Origin: Candidatus Woesearchaeota archaeon
GTDB taxonomy: Archaea; Nanobdellota; Nanobdellia; Woesearchaeales; SKIA01
Assembly (NCBI GenBank): GCA_007116645.1
Contig: SKIA01000008.1
Location: 1 to 6,974, forward strand
Reading direction: 5' to 3'
DNA: 6,974 nucleotides
Part shown: positions 1-6,021 of the stretch, piece by piece
How positions within the stretch are numbered: the stretch's first letter is position 1
Layout: each line of letters starts with the position of its first letter
Made by a program: the position numbers and the translations under genes
The notes under the pieces: model-generated
The model's input: the letters and a program-made list of their open reading frames with translations, nothing else
Told to the model about the DNA's origin: nothing
Database searches by the model: none

Positions 1-786
1 GTAACGTATGAAGTAACTGCACCAGAACAAACAACAACGCCCCAACCAACACCAAGTACGGGAGGCGGAGGATCAGCACCAGTTCCTATTCCGATACCCA
101 CAACACAAGAACCAGAACCCATGAGCATACGACTCATCACGCCATCGTCACTGGTTATGTACCAAGACCAAACAATGGAAGTACCAATCACAGTAGAAAA
201 CCCAACCGATAGAGTACTCCAAGGAGTAGACTTACAAGCATCAGTAGAAGTAGAAGATGTGACGTTGCGCTTTACACAAAACACCTTTGCAAGCATGCAA
301 CCAGGAGAACAACGAAACGTCACGCTCTTTGTTGAAAACTATCGCTCACAAGGAACATACGAAATACTCGTAGAAGCAGAAGTACAAAACCCACAACTAA
401 ACGATTCAACAATCATATTCGTAAACGCACTCCAACAAGAAAGCTTTGGAGAAGCAGTAAACACGAGGGTAAGCTTTGCACAAGACCTGCTCTCATCACA
501 CCCTGAATGTTTGGAGCTCAACGAATTTGTCGGAAGGGCACGAACCCTCATACAGCAAGGACAAATACAACAAGCAGACATTATCCTGCGAGAAGTAATT
601 GACGCATGTCGCTATCTGGTATCGCAACCAGGAGCAAGAGAAGAAGTACCCTCAGGAATAAACATGAGCTGGCTAACACAAATGAGACACGCAAACGCAG
701 TACTCATTGGGCTGCTCTTTGTGCTCTTAGGAATAGCGGCACTGCTGATGATGCACTATTACTCAGCAGCAAGAAAAGACGATTAA
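1..786 (+). CDS. C-terminally anchored surface protein (5' partial)
   Basis: The frame is open from base 1 to the TAA at 784-786, giving 261 residues with the N-terminus outside the window. The ATG at 121 is internal: codons before it read as a low-complexity Pro/Thr/Gly/Gln linker (about residues 8-40), typical of a spacer between extracytoplasmic domains. Residues 41-145 look like an all-beta domain of the kind found in archaeal S-layer-like/COG1361 or NEW3-type proteins (PITVENPTD, then PGEQRNVTLFVEN); this is a style match only. It holds two N-glycosylation sequons (NVT, NDS). Residues 146-210 are predicted helical and TPR-like (ARTLIQQGQIQQADIILREV). A hydrophobic helix at about 232-253 is followed by a charged RKDD-containing tail, so the protein is probably anchored at its C-terminus with most of it outside. 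It converges on the 180-residue gene with overlapping stops. The specific function is unknown. Confidence 0.85.
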   Translation, partial: VTYEVTAPEQTTTPQPTPSTGGGGSAPVPIPIPTTQEPEPMSIRLITPSSLVMYQDQTMEVPITVENPTDRVLQGVDLQASVEVEDVTLRFTQNTFASMQPGEQRNVTLFVENYRSQGTYEILVEAEVQNPQLNDSTIIFVNALQQESFGEAVNTRVSFAQDLLSSHPECLELNEFVGRARTLIQQGQIQQADIILREVIDACRYLVSQPGAREEVPSGINMSWLTQMRHANAVLIGLLFVLLGIAALLMMHYYSAARKDD

Positions 787-1325
787 TGAAGTGAAGAATA
801 TAATCGTTGAAGTCCTTCATAATACCGGTGCTGTTCATGTTCAGGAAGCCCTTCATACTTATCACGAGCAGCACGATACTTCTTTTTTGCAGCTTCATGA
901 TCCTCGCGATTAACGCTCGCAAGACCCTCAAAAATAAGCTCATCAAGCGAAGTGTCATGTGGAGCAGTTACTTCACGCGCAAGTTCAACAAAAGAAGCTA
1001 AGTGCTCTTTATACGTTTCAGCATCAGCGCCGCGACCACTATATTGAGCCTCGGAAAGATCACGCAAAAAAGCAATACACTTGTCTCGGACTTCATCAGA
1101 TAAAAACACGATAGCAGAACTGCTTTCTAGTTCACGAATAAGATCTTCATACGTTGCTTCATATGATTTATCGTGTAGTTCCAAAAAGAAATCGCGGACA
1201 ACATGGTATACGTGATCGGCATCAACAAACGTTTTTTGATTGTAATACGTAACCTTTTTTTCAACACCAGCCATCATAGCCTGTAAACGTTTCTTAATGT
1301 CCTCTTTATGTAACTCACCTGTCAT
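783..1325 (-). CDS. Soluble helical protein of unknown function, 180 aa
   Basis: I do not recognise a named family. The product is charged and almost entirely predicted helical, with no signal peptide or membrane segment, so it is probably cytoplasmic. The C-terminal 50 residues have a TPR-like pattern: FEGLASVNREDHEAAKKKY is followed by a helix rich in Tyr, Glu and Leu that ends YYEGLQRLYSSLH. The ATG at 1325 is favoured because a TATA box (1347-1354) is centred 25.5 bases upstream, predicting a leaderless mRNA. The gene diverges from moxR across a 105-base region, and its stop codon overlaps that of the surface protein gene. Its position beside the MoxR-DUF58-VWA operon suggests, but does not show, that it helps or regulates that module. 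An alternative is an unrelated conserved neighbour. Confidence 0.8.
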   Translation of the reverse strand: MTGELHKEDIKKRLQAMMAGVEKKVTYYNQKTFVDADHVYHVVRDFFLELHDKSYEATYEDLIRELESSSAIVFLSDEVRDKCIAFLRDLSEAQYSGRGADAETYKEHLASFVELAREVTAPHDTSLDELIFEGLASVNREDHEAAKKKYRAARDKYEGLPEHEQHRYYEGLQRLYSSLH

Positions 1326-1346
1326 AGTTCTTTTCTGCGAACATGC

Positions 1347-1354
1347 CTTTATAA
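1347..1354 (-). promoter_or_regulatory. TATA box for the 180-aa gene (leaderless)
   Basis: The minus strand reads TTATAAAG, centred 25.5 bases before the ATG at 1325. Archaeal TATA boxes sit about 26 bases before the transcription start, so the transcript should begin at or next to the start codon. No Shine-Dalgarno sequence is needed or seen. Confidence 0.65.
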
Positions 1355-1400
1355 CACTTTTTCAAAAAACAGGTTTTCTACTCGCAAGTGAATCCACATA

Positions 1401-1408
1401 TTTATAAG
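1401..1408 (+). promoter_or_regulatory. TATA box for the moxR operon (leaderless)
   Basis: The plus strand reads TTTATAAG, centred 26.5 bases before the moxR ATG at 1431, predicting a start of transcription at the ATG itself. It faces the minus-strand TATA box 54 bases away, so the two core promoters share one divergent region. Between this box and the ATG lies a tandem pair of 7-mers, GTTTTCG/GTTTTCA (1413-1426), of unknown meaning. Confidence 0.7.
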
Positions 1409-1430
1409 CGAAGTTTTCGGTTTTCATACC

Positions 1431-2432
1431 ATGCAAGAAGGTGAGAGGACGTTTGGTCAGATAGTGGTGCATTATCAGCAACGATTCTCTCTTGTTCGAC
1501 AAGAAATGGCCAAAGTAGTCGTTGGCCAACAAACAATCATTAACAACTTGCTTGAAGCACTTGTTGCTAACGGACACGTTCTTGTTGAAGGAATTCCGGG
1601 GATTGCAAAAACACTCACTATCAGAGCGCTTGCAGCAGTTACTGGAGCACAATTTTCCCGTGTACAATTCACGCCTGACTTGCTTCCAACAGACATCATC
1701 GGAATTACTGCATACGAAGAAGGAAGAGGTTTTTACACTGTAAAAGGACCGATTTTTTCAAACTTTATCTTAGCAGACGAGATCAACCGTGCACCACCAA
1801 AAGTACAATCAGCACTGCTTGAATCGATGCAAGAAAAACAAGTAACCATCGGAAAACAAACCTTCCCCTTGCCAGCGCCTTTCTTTGTCATGGCAACACA
1901 AAACCCAGTAGAAAACCTGGGAACATACCCATTGCCAGAAGCACAAGTAGACCGCTTTTTGTACAAACTCCTCATGGGATATCCCACGCTTGAAGAAGAA
2001 GCAGAAATCATGCACCGAAACATGACACTACAAAAATTCGAAGACTTTGGCATACAAGCAGTACTGTCGCCTGAAGAACTTATTCAAGCACAAGCAGAAG
2101 TAAAAAAAGTATATCTGGACCCGAAAATCGAGAAGTATATCGTACGCATTGTAGACGCGTCAAGAAACCCAGACAAATTCGAACTAGAAAAAGGCAAGTT
2201 CTTAGAGTACGGAGCATCACCAAGAAGTACCATCGCGCTGTTTATCACCGCAAAAGCACACGCATTTATTGACGGAAGAGTATACGTTACGCCAAACGAT
2301 ATCAAACACGTCGCATACCCTGTCTTAAGACACAGACTCATCCTCAACTACGAAGGGCAAGCAGAAGGCGTAACGGCCGACGACATCATAAAAGAACTCC
2401 TAGAAAAGGTGCCCATAGTTGAGAAACGATGA
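1431..2432 (+). CDS. moxR: MoxR-family AAA+ ATPase
   Basis: The 333-residue product is a full-length MoxR ATPase, a AAA+ chaperone class that pairs with VWA proteins to remodel or insert cofactors into partner proteins. Visible motifs, in order, are: Walker A GIPGIAKT (54-61, with the Ala typical of MoxR), Walker B ILADEINR (113-120), sensor 1 ATQNP (155-159), arginine finger in LPEAQVDRF (168-176, R175) and sensor 2 GASPRS (261-266, R265). The C-terminal lid helices follow. No membrane segment is seen, so it should act in the cytoplasm, as a ring in known relatives. The ATG at 1431 is chosen because the TATA box fits it; a later in-frame Met at residue 26 would remove part of the N-terminal helix. 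Its last four bases (ATGA) overlap the DUF58 start, which implies co-transcription and coupled translation. Confidence 0.96.
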   Translation: MQEGERTFGQIVVHYQQRFSLVRQEMAKVVVGQQTIINNLLEALVANGHVLVEGIPGIAKTLTIRALAAVTGAQFSRVQFTPDLLPTDIIGITAYEEGRGFYTVKGPIFSNFILADEINRAPPKVQSALLESMQEKQVTIGKQTFPLPAPFFVMATQNPVENLGTYPLPEAQVDRFLYKLLMGYPTLEEEAEIMHRNMTLQKFEDFGIQAVLSPEELIQAQAEVKKVYLDPKIEKYIVRIVDASRNPDKFELEKGKFLEYGASPRSTIALFITAKAHAFIDGRVYVTPNDIKHVAYPVLRHRLILNYEGQAEGVTADDIIKELLEKVPIVEKR

Positions 2433-3328
2433 TTAAAGACTTTAAGCCAGAACTCCTCCCAGAAGTACGCGAGCTTCTCATAAAAGCAAACAGAAACATT
2501 CTTTCACGAACATTTACTGGAAACTGGTTGTCAACGTTTAAGGGACGAGGAATAGAGTTTTCAGACTACAGACAATACGAATCAGGAGACGACGCAAGCA
2601 TGATAGACTGGAGAGCAAGTCTTCGTGCAAGAAAAATACTTGTAAAAGAACTCACAGAAGAAAAAAATCTGAACGTTGTTATCGTGTTTGACGTCTCAAA
2701 CAGTATGCTGTACGGATCAGGAAAATATCTTAAAGCAGAATTCGCAGCACAAATAGCATCAACCATCAGTTTTGGGGCTTTGCGAGCAGGAGACGCAGTA
2801 GGCCTTGTGACTTTTGCAGAAGGAATACAAACGTACATCGAACCAAACATTGGCCTCAAACAACACAACATCATCCTCAGCATTATTGGAGACGGAAAAA
2901 CCTATGGCGGAGGATACGACCTTGACAAAACACTCTCTGAACTCATGGGAGCAATGAAACAACGAGGGATGCTCATTATCATCAGCGACTTTATTGGCCT
3001 TTCAGAACGATGGCATCACTACCTAGAAGTTGCCAGAGGACGCTTTGAAATCGTAGGCATAAACATCCGCGACCCAAGAGACAGACGACTACCAAAGCAC
3101 GCAGGAGAATACATCCTAGAAGATCCGTTTAGTGACAAAAAACTTATAATTGATTGCGCACAGTACTACAAGCCATATAAAGAACACGTAGAAAAAGAAG
3201 AAAACGCGATTAAACAAGGATTTAGAAAAATACAAGGAGACGTACTTTTACTTGAAGTAGGACAACAAGACTATATACGAGACCTACTCTTATTCTTTCA
3301 TAAACGAGAACAAACAATACACACATGA
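2429..3328 (+). CDS. DUF58 / VWA-like protein of the MoxR operon
   Basis: The 299-residue product has the DUF58 signature FKGRGIEFSDYRQYESGDD (38-55) followed by IDWRASLRARKILVKE. It then enters a von Willebrand A fold with a complete MIDAS first loop, DVSNSM (D88, S90, S92), a GDAVGLVTF strand (121-129) and the later Asp in IISDF (D187). These residues bind a divalent metal and a partner carboxylate in related VWA domains. Unlike many bacterial DUF58 proteins it has no N-terminal membrane helices, so it is probably soluble or held at the membrane by partners. DUF58 genes nearly always sit next to moxR, and here the start overlaps moxR by ATGA and the end overlaps the next gene by ATGA. No Shine-Dalgarno sequence is well placed, which fits translational coupling. 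The exact substrate is unknown. Confidence 0.94.
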   Translation: MIKDFKPELLPEVRELLIKANRNILSRTFTGNWLSTFKGRGIEFSDYRQYESGDDASMIDWRASLRARKILVKELTEEKNLNVVIVFDVSNSMLYGSGKYLKAEFAAQIASTISFGALRAGDAVGLVTFAEGIQTYIEPNIGLKQHNIILSIIGDGKTYGGGYDLDKTLSELMGAMKQRGMLIIISDFIGLSERWHHYLEVARGRFEIVGINIRDPRDRRLPKHAGEYILEDPFSDKKLIIDCAQYYKPYKEHVEKEENAIKQGFRKIQGDVLLLEVGQQDYIRDLLLFFHKREQTIHT

Positions 3329-4284
3329 CAACACTGACTTTTGCACAACCAGAATTCTTGTTCCTGCTCATAGCATTGCCCATGCTGATAGTAACGCACA
3401 TCTACTTGTTTCGATTCACAAAAAGAAAAGGAATGCACTTTTCAAATTTTGATACTCTCAAACGAGTAACAGGAAAAAATGCTATTACTAGAAACATCCT
3501 ACTACTCATCATACGGCTCTTCACGTTCGCACTCATCGTGGTAGCCCTTGCGCAACCAGTCTATTTCTATGAGGGACAAGCACGAACAACAGACTACGTC
3601 ATCGTGATTGACGCATCAGGAACCATGACCACAACAGACCTGGGACCAATGCGCTTTGAAGTAGCAAAAGACCTCGCAATAGATTTTGTTGATACATTAG
3701 ATAATGCCAACGTAGGGCTTGTAAGTTACGCAGGCCTTGTGACTATACATCACACTCCTACCACTGATTTAGAAGCGGTAAAGCAAAGCATTAGAGAAAT
3801 GCAACTGCAACGACTCTCAGGAACAGACCTGGCATCAGCAATGATTACGAGCTCAAACTTATTGCTCGCAAGCGAAGAAGGAAAAGCAGTTGTCTTCTTT
3901 ACCGACGGAGGTCTCACAGTGTCAGGATTTGCCACAAACCCGCTCATGAGAGGAACAGCATACGCAGTAGAGAATAGAGTGGTAGTGCACACTGTAGGGA
4001 TTGGACGAGACCAAGAAACGCTTGTTGGCTTCTTACCTGAAACATACAACCTTACAGCACAATACAATGAAGAAAACCTGCGCTACATGGCAGAACAAAC
4101 AGGCGGAGAATACATCCACGTACCCACACTTGATGCAGCACCAGCAGCAATCAACCGCTTAAGCGCAGAAAGCCAGAGTAAACTCCTTGAGCGACAACTC
4201 AGCTTTAGTTTAATCATCATAGCACTCGTACTCCTCTTTATTGAATGGGGACTAATTAATACGCGCTTTCGCATCATACCATAA
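3325..4284 (+). CDS. Membrane-anchored VWA protein (BatA/BatB-like)
   Basis: The 319-residue product has the layout of BatA/BatB (aerotolerance-type) proteins. Two membrane segments (about 10-30 and 55-78) lie either side of a short basic stretch, then a VWA domain (about 90-275) and a C-terminal membrane helix (about 293-310). The MIDAS residues are D96-A-S98-G-T100, with Thr instead of the usual second Ser, then T167 in SGTDL and D194 in FFTDGG. The order moxR, DUF58, VWA is that of the MoxR-VWA module, so this protein is the likely membrane platform for the ATPase. The start codon overlaps the DUF58 stop. Only one such VWA gene is present, whereas bacterial Bat operons often have batA, batB and more. 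The cellular target cannot be read from the sequence. Confidence 0.93.
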   Translation: MTTLTFAQPEFLFLLIALPMLIVTHIYLFRFTKRKGMHFSNFDTLKRVTGKNAITRNILLLIIRLFTFALIVVALAQPVYFYEGQARTTDYVIVIDASGTMTTTDLGPMRFEVAKDLAIDFVDTLDNANVGLVSYAGLVTIHHTPTTDLEAVKQSIREMQLQRLSGTDLASAMITSSNLLLASEEGKAVVFFTDGGLTVSGFATNPLMRGTAYAVENRVVVHTVGIGRDQETLVGFLPETYNLTAQYNEENLRYMAEQTGGEYIHVPTLDAAPAAINRLSAESQSKLLERQLSFSLIIIALVLLFIEWGLINTRFRIIP

Positions 4285-4287
4285 ACT

Positions 4288-4295
4288 CTTTTAAG
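4288..4295 (+). promoter_or_regulatory. Possible weak TATA box for the DUF212 gene
   Basis: CTTTTAAG is centred 25.5 bases before the ATG at 4317, the same geometry as the other promoters in this window. The overlapping AAGGAG (4293-4298) resembles a Shine-Dalgarno site but ends 18 bases before the ATG, too far for normal use. Either the gene has its own leaderless promoter or it is read from the upstream operon. Confidence 0.35.
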
Positions 4296-4316
4296 GAGCA
4301 AACCACTTCTTCTGCT

Positions 4317-4742
4317 ATGGCCTGGTGGTATTTACCTGCAATCATCCTCATCGCATGGATAGGATCACACATCATAAAAGAAATAGCATATATCTATCGC
4401 CACAGAAAATTCTCATGGTATACGCTCTTTTTTGAAACAGGAGGAATGCCATCCTCGCACGCAGCAACGGTGTCTGCAATTACTATGGGCGTGTTGTTGC
4501 AAGAAGGCTTTGGCGCACTCTTTTGGGTGTGCATGGTATTTTCAGGAGTCGTGATTAGAGACGCGATGGGTGTTCGCAAAAGCGTCTCAGACCAAGCAAT
4601 CCTACTCAACAAACTCGTTGGAAAAACGAAACTACATGAAAAAGTCAGTATCGTACTCGGACACACACCGCTCCAAGTCTTTGTCGGCGTCATCCTCGGC
4701 ATGGGAGTCGCCATCGGCGTCTGGTACGGACTTGTAAGCTGA
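4317..4742 (+). CDS. DUF212 / divergent PAP2-family membrane protein
   Basis: The 141-residue product matches the DUF212 family (YuiD-like, divergent PAP2 superfamily), related to acid phosphatases and vanadium haloperoxidases. The motifs seen are TGGMPSSHAA (41-50, the SxxH-like phosphatase core), RDAMGVR (81-87) and GHTPLQVFVG (115-124). Hydrophobic segments at about 4-23, 48-62, 66-83 and 118-138 place it in the membrane. Family membership suggests a phosphatase acting on a lipid or polyprenyl phosphate, but members are mostly uncharacterised. The length is normal for the family. It lies 32 bases after the VWA gene and could be its co-transcribed neighbour or have its own promoter. No alternative start codon exists upstream in frame between the two genes. 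Confidence 0.92.
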   Translation: MAWWYLPAIILIAWIGSHIIKEIAYIYRHRKFSWYTLFFETGGMPSSHAATVSAITMGVLLQEGFGALFWVCMVFSGVVIRDAMGVRKSVSDQAILLNKLVGKTKLHEKVSIVLGHTPLQVFVGVILGMGVAIGVWYGLVS

Positions 4743-4747
4743 TTTTT
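4743..4747 (+). terminator. Oligo-T tract after the DUF212 gene
   Basis: Five T residues follow the TGA stop directly. Archaeal RNA polymerase can stop at oligo-T without a hairpin, so this may separate the protein operon from the tRNA unit 43 bases downstream. It is short, so confidence is limited. Confidence 0.4.
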
Positions 4748-4754
4748 CGCCACA

Positions 4755-4762
4755 CTTATAAA
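4755..4762 (+). promoter_or_regulatory. TATA box for tRNA-Thr
   Basis: CTTATAAA is centred about 31 bases before the first tRNA base, which predicts a 5' leader of roughly 5 bases to be removed by RNase P. This is usual spacing for an archaeal tRNA promoter. Confidence 0.7.
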
Positions 4763-4825
4763 TACGCTTTCGTCCCACACAGTTATAGCGCCTCCGTGGC
4801 TTAGTGGTATAGCATCTGCCTTGTA

Positions 4826-4848
4826 CTCGCGCAAACGTGCGGGAAGAT
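4826..4848 (+). other. tRNA-Thr intron, 23 nt, canonical 37/38 position
   Basis: The intron folds into a hairpin: CTCGCGC (4826-4832) pairs with GTGCGGG (4837-4843), with two G-U pairs, around loop AAAC. With exon bases it makes a bulge-helix-bulge for the archaeal splicing endonuclease. The central helix pairs C4820, U4821 and U4822 with G4846, A4845 and A4844, but the fourth position is a G-G mismatch (4823/4843). The predicted cuts are 4825/4826 and 4848/4849. Confidence 0.85.
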
Positions 4849-4871
4849 AGCAGAAGGTCCCGAGTTCAAAT

Positions 4872-4884
4872 CTCGGCGGAGGCT
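4872..4884 (+). repeat. Direct repeat copy 1: 3' end of tRNA-Thr
   Basis: CTCGGCGGAGGCT is the 3' half of the T stem, the 3' acceptor strand and the discriminator base. The same 13 bases recur exactly 68 bases downstream. A tRNA 3' end is the usual target of tyrosine-recombinase integration. Confidence 0.6.
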
Positions 4885-4907
4885 TATTGTTCGCTCTGCG
4901 AACATAA
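4884..4907 (+). other. Bulged hairpin immediately 3' of tRNA-Thr
   Basis: TTAT (4884-4887) pairs with ATAA (4904-4907) and GTTCGC (4889-4894) pairs with GCGAAC (4898-4903). This leaves one bulged T (4888) and a three-base loop. The hairpin starts at the tRNA discriminator base, so it may act in 3' trailer processing or in ending the transcript. No T-run follows closely, so it is not a classic terminator. Confidence 0.5.
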
Positions 4908-4960
4908 TGCCCCCACTCGTGGCCGATGCAGAGCCTCGGCTCGGCGGAGGCTGAGCGAAG
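4908..4960 (+). other. GC-rich structured island between tRNA and next gene
   Basis: This stretch is visibly richer in G and C than its surroundings. Besides the AGCCTC/GAGGCT hairpin it has a small CCA-CTCG-TGG hairpin (4913-4922) and an outer GC/GC pairing (4928-4929 with 4955-4956). In an AT-leaning archaeal genome such islands often mark structured RNA, but I see no convincing C/D or H/ACA boxes. It is followed by two copies of GTGATTTTA (4960-4968, 4971-4979). Confidence 0.35.
4940..4952 (+). repeat. Direct repeat copy 2: tRNA 3'-end duplicate
   Basis: This is an exact 13-base copy of the tRNA-Thr 3' end; similarity stops abruptly on both sides. It is also the 3' arm of a hairpin, since AGCCTC (4932-4937) pairs with GAGGCT (4947-4952). 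The 5' arm resembles the tRNA 5' acceptor strand. It may be an att-like site, a decayed tRNA fragment or a structured RNA. No integrase gene is visible in the window. Confidence 0.55.
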
Positions 4961-5001
4961 TGATTTTATCGTGATTTTAGTCATAAAACTTAACCCTAAA
5001 G

Positions 5002-5009
5002 TTAAAATA
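5002..5009 (+). promoter_or_regulatory. TATA box for the coiled-coil protein gene
   Basis: TTAAAATA is centred 26.5 bases before the ATG at 5032, predicting a leaderless transcript. An inverted repeat, TTAAC (4990-4994) and GTTAA (5001-5005), overlaps the upstream edge of the box. It could be a repressor site, but such AT-rich repeats also arise by chance. Confidence 0.55.
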
Positions 5010-5031
5010 CTTCTGTAGAGATTAATACACA

Positions 5032-5709
5032 ATGAGTGACCTTCATGTATTAAGTTACCTTGATAATCTTCGTAGTAGAAAGGATGAAGTACGGAAACTG
5101 TCAAACCTTCACAAAAAACTAAATTCTAGAAAATACGAAGTGCTAAAGGTATTAGAGCAAGAAGTAGATGATGAAAACACAAAAACAGCTCTGCTACAAT
5201 TAGTTGAAGCAGAGACTCGGCTGTTACGTCAAGTACAAGAGAAAGCCGATCAGTTTTACTTATATGCTGCCAAAGCTGTAGAATCACTTCCAGTAATTGA
5301 TGAACCAGCAGAACATCTCATTAACAATAAAGTTGTCGAAACCATAGCTTTACTCAGAGATTACAGAAACCATCTCCACACGCGAAATAGCAGACTACAG
5401 TTTGAACGTGTAGTTGCCAGCAACCCAACCACTCAGGGAATTATTGATATTGAAAAGCTCCTTGCAGAAGAAAATAAGACTGTAGACGACCTCCTACAGC
5501 GATCTGTCCATCTACAAGGAGATGTGCAGAAATTAGCTCAGAGAGAAAAATACAAGGCAATGATCGGTACTGCATCTATTATGGCACTGGTGGCAGGGGA
5601 AGTAGCTGACAATGATTTATTACGGATTGCTGGAGTTCTGGGTTTGGTAATCGTAATACTTGGCTTAATTATACCGCTTCTTGAATCTTTTGATCAGGAA
5701 TCACGTTAA
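5032..5709 (+). CDS. Coiled-coil protein with C-terminal membrane segment
   Basis: I do not recognise the family of this 225-residue product. Residues 1-75 and 95-175 are charged and helical with heptad-like Leu/Val spacing (KLSNLHKKLNSRKYEVLKVL), so coiled coil or a helical bundle is likely. A short break around SLPVIDEP (85-92) separates the two blocks. The C-terminus has a weak hydrophobic segment (about 178-190) and a strong one (about 197-217, LGLVIVILGLIIPLL) before an acidic tail, as in a tail-anchored or two-helix membrane protein. The ATG at 5032 fits the TATA box. Asn codons are mixed AAT/AAC, unlike the nearly exclusive AAC of the DUF58 gene, and the gene lies just past the tRNA repeat. 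It converges on the GIY-YIG gene with 20 bases between stops. Confidence 0.85.
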   Translation: MSDLHVLSYLDNLRSRKDEVRKLSNLHKKLNSRKYEVLKVLEQEVDDENTKTALLQLVEAETRLLRQVQEKADQFYLYAAKAVESLPVIDEPAEHLINNKVVETIALLRDYRNHLHTRNSRLQFERVVASNPTTQGIIDIEKLLAEENKTVDDLLQRSVHLQGDVQKLAQREKYKAMIGTASIMALVAGEVADNDLLRIAGVLGLVIVILGLIIPLLESFDQESR

Positions 5710-5729
5710 CATCTTTAATTCGATACAGT

Positions 5730-5999
5730 TCACTTAAACGCAGAATAGTTGAGGTTTGCGTGGGTGCGAAAAAAGGCGAGTTTATCGAATTTCTCGAGTT
5801 GCTTGACGCGGTACTCTATTTGCGCTGCCTCTTGTTTTGACTCAACACGCAAGGTGTAGAGCACTTTGTCAACTCCGCGGCGTGCAACATACTTACTACC
5901 CTTCTTGGACTTGTGGGTTTCAACGCGGCGATCAACATCGGTAGTGATGCCAGTGTAGAACGTGCCGTCAAGACAACGCAGGATATAAACAAACCACAT
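5730..5999 (-). CDS. Small GIY-YIG nuclease-domain protein
   Basis: The 89-residue product is a stand-alone GIY-YIG domain of the UvrC-N/YhbQ-like type (COG2827 style). It begins MWFVYILRC, where VYI (4-6) replaces GIY, followed by YTG (15-17) for YIG, then R24/R25 and H29. K36-Y37 sits in the GSKYVARRG segment, and E62 is the likely metal-binding Glu, in the right place for a catalytic set. The length equals a single domain with no DNA-binding extension. Family members are presumed structure-specific DNA nucleases, with mostly unknown roles. The ATG at 5999 fits the TATA-like element at 6022-6029 (26.5 bases). It is divergent from the small membrane protein gene and seems to share its promoter element. 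Confidence 0.92.
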   Translation of the reverse strand: MWFVYILRCLDGTFYTGITTDVDRRVETHKSKKGSKYVARRGVDKVLYTLRVESKQEAAQIEYRVKQLEKFDKLAFFRTHANLNYSAFK

Positions 6000-6021
6000 A
6001 GGTGTTTTGTCGAAGAAAGTC

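Larger units (their letters stand above)
4790..4884 (+). tRNA. tRNA-Thr (anticodon UGU), intron-containing
   Basis: All arms fold. The acceptor stem is GCCTCCG (4790-4796) with CGGAGGC (4877-4883); the D stem is GCT (4799-4801) with AGC (4811-4813). The anticodon stem is TCTGC (4815-4819) with GCAGA (4850-4854), and the T stem is CCGAG (4860-4864) with CTCGG (4872-4876) around loop TTCAAAT. Removing 23 bases after position 37 leaves the seven-base loop CTTGTAA, with anticodon TGT at 4822-4824 and A37, as expected for an ANN-reading tRNA. The discriminator base is T, usual for archaeal tRNA-Thr. The mature length is 72 before CCA addition, and CCA is not encoded. The tRNA reads ACA codons. Confidence 0.95.

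Noticed and set aside
121..786. Start of the first gene at ATG 121
   Set aside because: The reading frame continues open to base 1 with a meaningful Pro/Thr/Gly linker, and there is no TATA box or ribosome site before 121. The gene is truncated by the window instead.
1327..1344. Shared word TCTGCGAACAT in the divergent promoter region (1334-1344) and the post-tRNA hairpin (4895-4905)
   Set aside because: Eleven bases in common could be chance, and only the second copy forms a good hairpin. It is not enough to call a repeat family.
4394..5104. A 236-codon minus-strand open frame
   Set aside because: It runs antisense through the DUF212 gene and the tRNA-Thr gene. Its middle (PPRFELGTFCYLPARL) is simply the reverse translation of the tRNA, a well-known source of false proteins, and no TATA box fits its start.
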